A stretch of 14,115 nt of DNA from Chrysochromulina tobinii (taxonomy: Eukaryota; Haptophyta; Prymnesiales; Chrysochromulinaceae): NCBI GenBank assembly GCA_001275005.1, contig JWZX01001176.1, positions 1 through 14,115 of the forward strand. Reading direction: 5' to 3'. The notes below the pieces were generated by a model. It did not search any database. It worked only from the letters and a program-made list of their open reading frames with translations, and was not told the DNA's origin. Shown piece after piece: positions 7,894-14,115 of this stretch; position 1 is the first letter of the stretch, and every line of letters starts with the position of its first letter. The position numbers and the translations under genes were made by a program.

Positions 7894-8055
7894 GATGGCC
7901 GCGGAATTCTGTCGAAAACTGACGAAACATCTCTCGCGCGCACGCATGTGTTTCATCGCTCTCCGCCCGCATATGTTCGTTTCAACTGTTCGCCACGCCG
8001 CTTCTGACAGTCTTCTGACCGTGTTTTCTGGACGGGTGTGAACGTCGCGCGGCAA
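7894..8055. promoter_or_regulatory. Short divergent intergenic region
   Basis: About 160 bp separates the first ATG of the minus-strand SGNH gene from the first ATG of the plus-strand sulfotransferase gene. It must hold both promoters unless one gene has an unseen upstream exon. No TATA box is evident. A plus-strand acceptor-like CTTCTGACAG ends at 8010, with the sulfotransferase frame open from there, so its true 5' exon could lie further left. Confidence 0.5.
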
Positions 8056-9606
8056 ATGGCCGCAGCGCGGCTCGTGGCTCAGGCTGCGGCCGCGTCGCGA
8101 GCGCAGCAGGCTGAGTTCCGCGCCTTCACGCGCGAGTGGAACCACTCGCTTGAGATGCTCGAGCGCTCCCTGCAGTCGACTGTGTCGACGAGTCACGGTG
8201 GCGCGCGGCATTGCGTCGATCGTGCCGCGCGCTGCGAGCACTTGCTGCGCGGGAGCGGTGCGGGCAATGGCACTAGCGTGAGCTGCTCGCGCGCACTTCG
8301 CCGGCGCTGCGCGCGCGCGTGCGGCGTGTGTGAGCGTTCGCGGCGTCACCACGAGCATGCGGAGCCGCCACGGTCTTCCTCTGCGTGCTCGCTCGTGGCC
8401 ACGCGCCACATTGCAAAGACTGGCGGCGTCTCCGTGCGTGATTGGATGCTGCAGCTTGAGAAGGCGGGCCAAGCACGCTTCTTTGGTCCGGTGACGTGGA
8501 TGCGCCACCGTGGACGCTGCGACGGCAACAAGCTCTTCTTGCACTGCTGCCACCCGTCCGACCCCCGTCCGGTGAGCGAGTGCCAGCAGGTGCCCGTGAC
8601 GGAGGCGCGCTCGATCGTCGTGCGGCAGCTTGCGGGAAACGAAGGCAGCGGTCTCGACAGCGGCGGCGGCGGCGGCAAGGGCGGCGTCGATGGCGGCAAG
8701 TGGCGAGCGGCCGTGGCAGCAGCTGCGCCCTCACTCACTTACGCTCTCACTCTCCTCGAGTTCCATTGGCCCGACTCGGCCCTTGGTGCGTGGGGGCCGT
8801 TCACTGATGGCCTCTGATTGCCTCTGACTCGGCCCTTGGTGCGTGGGGGCCGTTCACTGATGGCCTCGGATTGCCTCTGACTCGGCCCTTGGTGCGTGGG
8901 GCACGCCGTTCACTGATGGCCTCTGATCGCCTCTGATCGCCACTGATTGTCGCCGATGGCATGCATTGCAGGTAAGTGGGGTGAACCCTTCACTTTTTTG
9001 CAGATGCTCCCCCGGATGCGGCCAGCGGTGCTGCCCGGCTGTCGCGTGGTAGTGACGACGGTGATACGGGATCCTCTCACCCTTTATCCGTCGCTACAGC
9101 GTCACCAATACGACGCGATGCGCGAGTATGGGCGCGAGGCGCTCCAACAGCGCTGCGCTTGCAACCTGAGTGCATGCGACGTGCTCGGATTTGTGGCCGC
9201 TTTCCCAAACTTCCAAGGATGGCGACTCACCTCACCGCGCTGGCTGTACCCGCCGCTCGAGCACGTGGGGCATGAGCCGATGCGCCGCGCCGCGACGCGC
9301 CTGCTCGATCGTCTGGATCTTGTGGGCGTCTTTGAGCGTCTCGGCGAGTGGCTGCAGCTCGTGTGTGAGCTCGCCGCGATCTCGCCGTGTCCGCCGCTGC
9401 CGCACCTGAACGCCAAGCACTCGACGCGTAAGACAGAGGCGTGCGAACCGCCCGAGCCTGGGGCGCTCGCGGCGGCGGTGCGCGAGCACGCCCTTGCCGA
9501 CGTGCAGCTGCATGCGCACGCTGCTGCGAGCTTCGAGCTCGCGCTCGAGCGACACCGGCGCAGCGCGTCTAGGGTTGCGCGACGACGGCGTCATGCAATG
9601 GCCTAA
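8056..9606 (+). CDS. PAPS-dependent sulfotransferase (spliced)
   Basis: Model: exons 8056-8785 and 8972-9606, 1365 nt, 454 residues. The PAPS 5'-phosphosulfate loop is TRHIAKTGGVSVRDWM (about 116-131; families usually have HIPKTGG), and the 3'-phosphate site is VIRDPLTLYPS with Arg276 and Ser284. The C-terminal DLVGVFERLGEWLQL segment is typical of membrane sulfotransferases of the Sulfotransfer_2/3 type. The enzyme would move sulfate from PAPS to a carbohydrate or protein acceptor in the Golgi; the acceptor is unknown. The first 45 residues form an amphipathic Ala-rich helix resembling a stem. No signal anchor is visible, and the frame stays open upstream of the ATG to a possible acceptor at 8010, so a first exon with the anchor may be missing. 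A Gly-rich insert lies at about 202-218. Splicing joins DSALG to KWGEPFTF in phase 1. Confidence 0.8.
8773..8931 (+). repeat. 53-bp tandem repeat spanning exon end and donor
   Basis: Three units start at 8773, 8826 and 8879, each beginning GACTCGGCCCTTGGTGCGTG. The first unit includes the last 13 bases of sulfotransferase exon 1, so the exon end plus splice donor exists in three copies. The third unit is diverged (GGGGCACGCC for GGGGGCC), and a shorter CTCTGATCGC repeat follows. Confidence 0.95.
8786..8971 (+). other. Sulfotransferase intron
   Basis: Donor CCTTG|GTGCGTG at 8786 and acceptor ATGCATTGCAG ending at 8971 remove 186 nt. Among the three donor copies only this one keeps the frame; reading through meets TGA at 8815-8817. 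Exon 2 then begins with GTAAGT. Confidence 0.7.
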
Positions 9607-9876
9607 AAAGCCCGCGCGGTTAGGGTTTCCGACCATGTCTTAGACATCGTCAAACAAAATTGAAAATAGAACTCTGATTTTTCACCTTCCATTTCGTCTC
9701 GTACCGGTCAAATTATTCACTAGCGCCGCGCGTAGGGTTAGGCCTTAACGTCTAAAAGGTCGGGTTCTTACCCGCGGAGTTTAGGGTTAGTCAAAAAATA
9801 CAAATACACTTGAACATTCCCGTCCTGGAGCTACTTTAGCTGGAAGTAGATTCTACTTCTAGCATTAGGGTTGGGG
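9570..9876 (+). repeat. Cluster of telomere-like TTAGGGTT motifs
   Basis: Five motifs in one orientation: TAGGGTT at 9570, TTAGGGTTT at 9620, TAGGGTTAGG at 9733, TTTAGGGTTAG at 9780 and TTAGGGTTGGGG at 9865. The first and last lie inside the ends of the two convergent genes; the others lie in the 229-bp gap, which is AT-richer than the surroundings. Spacing is irregular (50 to 113 bp), so this is not an intact telomeric array. Confidence 0.8.
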
Positions 9877-11464
9877 GAGATGGCAAGGGCTTGATGTACG
9901 AGACTGAGAGCTCGTGACGCGTGCTGACAAAGCAAACGGTGCCCGGGCTCAGGCTGCGAGCTTCTAGCTCGGCCGCGCTGACGGCGCAATCGGCGCTGGC
10001 GGCACTGGTAGTGCCGCTCTCGACGCTGACGCTTTCAGCGCTGACCGACACCGGTGACGCTTTCGGCAAGCTCGCTGAGGGAACTGCGGCGAGCGCCGGC
10101 GTTGCCGACTTGGTGGGCGAGCTGAACCGACGGCCCATGAGCCGCGCCATGAGCTGGCTCACTCGCGACGAGCGCGGCTCGGAAGCTAGCTTGCATCGTC
10201 GGGTTTCGGCGGGTTTCGTCGAGTTTCGTCGAATGTCGGACTCCGAGGCTGCGACGGCGGCGGCGTGGCGGCGAGCGGTGCGCTTGCTCGGCTTTTGACC
10301 GGCCATCCAAATCACGAGCCTGTGCTGCGCCTCAAGCTCTGCCGGGGAGAGCTCTTTGGCCCCACCTGCCAAATTTGGATAGTTCTGGTTTGAGGCGCCC
10401 GAGCCGGGAGAGTCCATGGGCAGCGGCGCGCGCGAGCCAGGCCTGTAGGGTAGTATATTACCGGGGCCCGGCCGCTTTTTCTTGCGTCGCTTCTTGGGCT
10501 TCAGCGCCTCGCTCGCCGTCGCCGCCGCCGCTGCCGCTGCTTCGACCGCGTCGCGGATGCCCTCGTAGCTGGAGTTACGACGGATGGTGACCGCGAGGCT
10601 GCCCGACTCGGCGGTGGCGGCGTCGGCAGGCACGGAGATGGGGCTCGGCAGCATCGCCCTCCGGCGTGCGGGTGGCTCGAGCTGCACGCAGAGCATGTAA
10701 GCCTTATGTGCGCTCGCGTGCGCCGGGCGGACCCCTGCGTCTGCCGGCGGCTGCAGCGCGTACATGACGATGCGGATCGCCGTGTCGCGACCGATGACCG
10801 AGCCAATGTCGACGGTGCCCACGGGCGTTCCCTTCACCTTCCACGCGAAAGGGTCGATGCACGTCGAGAAGGTGCAAATCGTGTACGTGCAGTCAAGCCG
10901 AATCCCGATCGGCCTGCCGCCCTTTGGGTGTGTTCTGCCGCCGGTGATGTCGGTGCCCAGCGTGGGGGGCGCCTCGCCGTCGGGCGTCTCCACGACGATG
11001 TCGCAGCCCTTAAAGTACGGCGAGACGAGGTGCGGCATCTCGTAGTCGATGCCGCCCTTGGCCGAGCCGAAGGAGACACAAATGTCTGGCTCGTAGGAGC
11101 GTACAAAGTTGAAGAGAGTGTTACAGACGCCGCGCATCAGCATGCTCAACCGGAGCACCTCGGAGAGCTCCAGACCGATGAAGAAGCGCTCGGGCGTCCG
11201 CTTGAAGCGGCCCTGCAGCTGAATCTCAAAGTAGCGCCTGCAGAAGGTATCCTGCGTGCTCACATGCACAGCGGGGTCGCGGACGAAGAGAAAGCATGTC
11301 CCTTCGAAGTAATCGTTGGATATGTGCGTCGGTCTGCCCGCCCGCACGATGACGGGCTCCACCGCGGAGGTCTCCGACGTCTCAAAGCGGGCTAAATTCT
11401 CCATCCGCTCTTCACATCCAGAACGAGGCCGTCGCTCTTGGTGTCCTTGGTCGGACTCCGTCAT
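9836..11464 (-). CDS. DUF1769-family (UPF0590) protein
   Basis: A 542-residue intronless frame from ATG 11464 (one in-frame TTG precedes it). Residues about 50-235 match the pattern I know for DUF1769: YFEGTCFLFVRD, RRYFEIQLQGRFKR, IGLELSEVLRLSM, VSFGS, then MPHLVSPYFKGCDIVVETPDGE and APPTLGTD, followed by DPFAWKVKGTPVGTVDIG. No biochemical role is established for the family as far as I know. The rest (about 285-542) is low-complexity: an Ala helix, a basic cluster LKPKKRRKKKRPG (about 321-333) that looks like a nuclear localisation signal, then Ser/Ala-rich sequence with several RRNS-type basophilic kinase-like sites. No signal peptide or membrane helix is seen. The protein may be nuclear (inference). 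It converges with the sulfotransferase gene across a 229-bp gap. Confidence 0.7.
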   Translation of the reverse strand: MTESDQGHQERRPRSGCEERMENLARFETSETSAVEPVIVRAGRPTHISNDYFEGTCFLFVRDPAVHVSTQDTFCRRYFEIQLQGRFKRTPERFFIGLELSEVLRLSMLMRGVCNTLFNFVRSYEPDICVSFGSAKGGIDYEMPHLVSPYFKGCDIVVETPDGEAPPTLGTDITGGRTHPKGGRPIGIRLDCTYTICTFSTCIDPFAWKVKGTPVGTVDIGSVIGRDTAIRIVMYALQPPADAGVRPAHASAHKAYMLCVQLEPPARRRAMLPSPISVPADAATAESGSLAVTIRRNSSYEGIRDAVEAAAAAAATASEALKPKKRRKKKRPGPGNILPYRPGSRAPLPMDSPGSGASNQNYPNLAGGAKELSPAELEAQHRLVIWMAGQKPSKRTARRHAAAVAASESDIRRNSTKPAETRRCKLASEPRSSRVSQLMARLMGRRFSSPTKSATPALAAVPSASLPKASPVSVSAESVSVESGTTSAASADCAVSAAELEARSLSPGTVCFVSTRHELSVSYIKPLPSPPTLMLEVESTSS

Positions 11465-11752
11465 CAATTATCACAGTTTGCAGACCAAATTTAGGACCAG
11501 AAGAATTATATGTAATTGTGAACACCAAAGTTTTCGCCATGAAGGTATGAGAATCCCGAGCTCGCGCCATGCCTTTGTCCGTCTCGGAAGACACAAGCAC
11601 CAATCTTTGAGCACAGACCAAAATACATCAAGTTTCGCAGCGGCGTGCTCCATGCAGGTGTGATCATGATTAATAGAAAAGTTCCCGGACCAACCTGACA
11701 CTAGCGTGGAGCCCGTGTAAAATACGCAGACCTCTGATGAGGGTGTGGGAGG

Positions 11753-12448
11753 TCAAGACTCGGCGCGCCGCCGCACCACCGCGCCGAAGACGACGGCGAA
11801 CGTCGCGCCTGCGGCCGCGCCCGCCAAGATGTACGCCGTGTAGTCCGCGGAGCACGTGGTGCGGCGCGCCTCCGGGTCGGCGTCATGGTGCTCCGCGAGC
11901 GGCCCGCACAGTGCGATCGCCTCTCGCTGGTCGATGAGCCCGCCTTCAATCCAATGTGCGTCCATGCTCGCCTCGCACTGGATGGCTGAGAGCAGCCGGA
12001 ATGTGGCTGCCGCGCTCCACGCGCGCCCTTGCTGGTTGACGGCTGCAACCCTCACGCCGTACTCCGAGCCCGGGTACAGATCAGAGAGCACGACGCTCTC
12101 GCTGCCCACGCCCACCCAATCAGGGTGCCAGTGCACCTCGACCGAGTCCTTCACCTGCCACTTGACGACGTAGTGCGTCGCCAGCCCGCCCTCGTCCGGC
12201 ATCGCATGCGCCCAGCTCAACCTCGCCGATTCGTGAGTCACTGCGATGCTCAGATTGCACGGCGCGCCCGGCGCGGCAAGCAGCCATCCAGCCGATGTCC
12301 TCGGCGCTGCCGTCGGCGGCGGTGATGCCCTCGGCGGCGATGCCCTTGAGGTGGAGCAGCCAGGAATCAGCAGCATCAGTGCCAGGCGATCCATTCCAGC
12401 CAAGAGCGGCCGCGAGCGTTCTCGCCATCCACGCCTCGCTGTTCTCAT
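11753..12448 (-). CDS. Single-FN3-domain type I membrane protein
   Basis: A frame of 231 residues. Residues about 60-151 form one fibronectin type III domain: NLSIAVTHESARLSW at the start, VVKWQV in the middle, and the hallmark LSDLYPGSEYGVRVAAVNQQG at the end. A region with three cysteines follows, then a transmembrane helix (about 204-224, AYILAGAAAGATFAVVFGAVV) and an RRR stop-transfer tail, so the FN3 domain should face outward. Met19 (12394) begins a plausible short signal sequence, MDRLALMLLIPGCS, and is the better start; Met1 gives a basic extension. Between about 12428 and 12290 the +1 frame (GWNGSPGTDAADSWLLHLKG) has the stronger C-ending codon bias, so the true N-terminus may be spliced from elsewhere. 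The binding partner is unknown. Confidence 0.6.
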   Translation of the reverse strand: MRTARRGWRERSRPLLAGMDRLALMLLIPGCSTSRASPPRASPPPTAAPRTSAGWLLAAPGAPCNLSIAVTHESARLSWAHAMPDEGGLATHYVVKWQVKDSVEVHWHPDWVGVGSESVVLSDLYPGSEYGVRVAAVNQQGRAWSAAATFRLLSAIQCEASMDAHWIEGGLIDQREAIALCGPLAEHHDADPEARRTTCSADYTAYILAGAAAGATFAVVFGAVVRRRAES

Positions 12449-12659
12449 CCTCGGCTCAATGTGCTAGGCGCTCACTCACGCTCCACCGTGAAAAGCTGTG
12501 AGGTGCGAGCGTTCACACCGCGCGCAAGAGTGCCCAGCAGGTCCGCGAGCTTCACAGCGAGATCACACTATTCTCTGATGTCACACCGCGCCCAAGCATG
12601 AACACAGAAGAGAAAGACCCGATTATTAAACAAGCCTTTCAGTGCTCAGATCCAATTGC

Positions 12660-14115
12660 TCAGATCGTGGCCGCGGGAGCCGGCTGCGGCGCAGCAGGGC
12701 AGGCCCAGGCGGCGGTGTCCTGGATGAAATATGGATGGTCGGCCGGATGGTCGTACTGTGCAAAGTGCTCCGGGTTCTTGCGGTAGCACTTGGTCCCGAA
12801 ATTACAAACTTGCTTGCCTGGGGCACGCTCGTAGAGCGGCGCGGGTGGTGCATGAGCATAAGGGAGCGGATGCGTGGGCAGCGGCTGCAATGGCAACGGC
12901 TGCGGCACTGGCGCACAGGTCGTCGTCGTCGGCTGCCCACTCCAGCCATTGACAGTCGATGGCTGCCGGGGCTGTAGAAAAGGCACTGACAGTGTCGTCG
13001 CATATGGCACTGGCAACGCTGGTGGCCCCGGCTGCGACCACGACTGCGACCACGGCTGCGACCACGCCATTCCCGGCGGCGGCGGCTGCGGAGCCTGCGG
13101 CTGCGGCAGCAGCCACTGAAAGACGGGAAGCGGCGGCTGCGTCGGCTGTGTCCGCTGCGTCGGCTGCAGCGGCTGCGGCGGCTGGGGCGGCTGGGCCAGC
13201 TGGGCCAGGTTCTTGCGCTTCGCAAGTGCGGCCGCCTTGTTCGCCTCCAGCCGCTCCCTCTGGGCCTGGCTGAGCGCACTGCCTCTCTGACTTCCGCCCG
13301 GACTACTACTGGCGCCTGATGTGGCGGTGCAGTTCGCTCTGGCCGCGGCTTGTGTGTCTCCAATGCTGGCGTAGAAGCGCGCGACGCGCGCATTCGCCGT
13401 CACCTTCTTTGGGTCGAAGGAGAGTAGTCGCGTCGACTGGAGTGAGACGACACGCGAGAGGGCCACGTAGGCCATCCCATCATCGAAGCAATGCGCAAGG
13501 TCGACCTCGGCTGCGGGGAGAGTCATGCCCTGGCTCTTGTGGATCGAGATGGCCCACGCGAGCTTGAGAGGTACCTGGTCGCGCCGCGCCACCTTCTTGC
13601 CCGACTGCTCCAGCTCCCAGGAGGCAGGCGTGACGAGCATACGTAGCTTTTGAGGCCGTGCGAGCGTCCCCACCTCGAAATCGACGACAGGGTACATGGG
13701 CAGTTGAGCCATCGAGGCCACCTCGGATGCGGCGGCGGCGGAGGTGGCGTCGGCGAGGGTGGCGTCAGACGCGCCGGCGCCGTTCGCGGTCGTGCATGCG
13801 GCGCGGGCGGCGGCGGCGGTGATCGCGGCGTCGATCTCGGCGGAGCTGGGATCGCACGACGACGAAGGGGTGGAGGAGCACTCCGCCGCCTCTGGTTCGC
13901 CGAACTGCGACGAGAAATCGAATTGGCGAAGGGCGGCCGCGACCGAGGCGGCGGAGGAGGCGGCCAGCCCGCTGCTGCTCGTCTCAGTCTGGTTGCTGGT
14001 GGGAGGCGCGGGCCTGCTCGGATAGCATGCATCGTCCGACATGGACGACGAGCAGCTGTCGGCCTCCGTCGGTACACCCGCGACAGCGGCAGCGAGGCCA
14101 GCGCCGCCTCTGCTG
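12660..14115 (-). CDS. PIF1-family helicase, C-terminal part, with PBZ zinc finger
   Basis: The frame is open from the right window edge to a stop at 12660, so the 5' end, including the Walker A half, is missing. Numbering from the internal Met at 14042: an Ala/Ser-rich stretch (1-110); PIF1 C-terminal helicase region (about 116-228) with YPVVDFEVG, motif V PLKLAWAISIHKSQGMTL (158-175), DLAHCF, and motif VI YVALSRV (192-198); a charged helix QRERLEANKAAALAKRK (261-277); a long Gln/Pro-rich linker with a WSQP repeat; and a PBZ finger VCNFGTKCYRKNPEHFAQYDHP with C413, C419, H426, H432. PIF1 enzymes unwind DNA 5'-3' at G-quadruplexes, telomeres and stalled forks. PBZ fingers bind poly(ADP-ribose), so recruitment to PARylated DNA damage is a reasonable inference. 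Expected PIF1 sequence just before YPVVDF is not seen and would lie upstream of the Ala-rich insert. Confidence 0.85.
   Translation of the reverse strand, partial: SRGGAGLAAAVAGVPTEADSCSSSMSDDACYPSRPAPPTSNQTETSSSGLAASSAASVAAALRQFDFSSQFGEPEAAECSSTPSSSCDPSSAEIDAAITAAAARAACTTANGAGASDATLADATSAAAASEVASMAQLPMYPVVDFEVGTLARPQKLRMLVTPASWELEQSGKKVARRDQVPLKLAWAISIHKSQGMTLPAAEVDLAHCFDDGMAYVALSRVVSLQSTRLLSFDPKKVTANARVARFYASIGDTQAAARANCTATSGASSSPGGSQRGSALSQAQRERLEANKAAALAKRKNLAQLAQPPQPPQPLQPTQRTQPTQPPLPVFQWLLPQPQAPQPPPPGMAWSQPWSQSWSQPGPPALPVPYATTLSVPFLQPRQPSTVNGWSGQPTTTTCAPVPQPLPLQPLPTHPLPYAHAPPAPLYERAPGKQVCNFGTKCYRKNPEHFAQYDHPADHPYFIQDTAAWACPAAPQPAPAATI
13030..13065 (-). repeat. 12-bp coding repeat, WSQP/WSQS
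   Basis: Three near-identical 12-bp units (GGCTGCGACCAC on the plus strand) encode WSQPWSQSWSQP in the linker of the helicase. Adjacent GGCTGCGGC-type runs (13103-13200) encode a Gln/Pro-rich low-complexity tract. Confidence 0.9.

Noticed and set aside
7894-8553. Upstream extension of the SGNH minus-strand frame (up to 220 more codons)
   Set aside because: It is antisense to the first exon of the sulfotransferase, which carries the PAPS-binding motif, and translates into Arg/Ala-rich sequence without domain character.
8892-8971. Use of the second or third donor copy for the sulfotransferase intron
   Set aside because: Both would place the TGA at 8815-8817 inside the message and truncate the enzyme before its 3'-phosphate site.
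9620-9835. True chromosome end or telomere
   Set aside because: Only isolated, irregularly spaced single motifs occur, and genes continue on both sides.
10706-11395. Plus-strand 229-codon frame
   Set aside because: Antisense to the DUF1769 domain; composition is that of a GC-rich shadow.
13523-14077. Minus-strand 184-codon frame in another phase from the helicase
   Set aside because: Pro/Arg-rich and overlaps the recognised PIF1 motifs, which are in the other frame.

Overview
The window looks like nuclear DNA of a GC-rich unicellular eukaryotic alga, most likely a haptophyte, although no rRNA or plastid marker fixes the taxon. The reasons are intron-containing genes with GTGCGTG and GTGAGTG donors, strong G/C bias at third codon positions, genes on both strands without operon spacing, low-complexity Ala/Gly/Pro/Gln coding tracts, intronic minisatellites, and families common in algae and other protists (membrane sulfotransferase, SGNH hydrolase with a C-terminal beta domain, Cys-rich DDGG repeats, FN3 surface protein, PIF1 helicase, R-S-E ADP-ribosyltransferase). 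No rRNA, tRNA, CRISPR array or recognisable insertion sequence was seen.

Left to right: a minus-strand reading frame runs off the left edge (1-581), possibly with a short hydrophobic upstream exon (582-950); 951-1148 shows nothing recognisable. At 1149-2195 (+) lies a secreted, single-pass membrane protein with two Cys-rich DDGG repeats. Its stop codon is followed at once by (CAG)11 and by 1.1 kb without a convincing gene, filled with a duplicated copy of the gene's 3' end, a shorter tandem repeat and nested inverted repeats. At 3306-5687 (-) is a 793-residue protein with N-terminal coiled coils and a C-terminal R-S-E type ADP-ribosyltransferase domain.

The centre holds a divergent pair separated by about 160 bp: an SGNH/GDSL hydrolase on the minus strand (7893 to 5844, three exons by my model) and a PAPS-dependent sulfotransferase on the plus strand (8056 to 9606, two exons). 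One SGNH intron is filled by a 10-bp minisatellite and the sulfotransferase intron by a 53-bp repeat that carries the exon end and splice donor in triplicate. The inferred splices restore the frame exactly (1836 and 1365 nt). Both enzymes could act on glycans of the secretory pathway or cell surface, and their head-to-head layout suggests co-expression. This is inference.

Right of it, a 300-bp stretch rich in telomere-like TTAGGGTT motifs separates the sulfotransferase from a convergent DUF1769-family gene (11464 to 9836, -). The 288 bp upstream of that gene is relatively AT-rich and presumably holds its promoter. Then come a small single-FN3 type I membrane protein (12448 to 11753, -) and the C-terminal part of a PIF1-family helicase fused to a PBZ zinc finger (14115 to 12660, -), whose N-terminal ATPase half lies beyond the right edge. 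A PBZ finger normally reads poly(ADP-ribose), so the window contains both a predicted ADP-ribose writer and a predicted reader. They are 7 kb apart with unrelated genes between them, and no functional link is shown.
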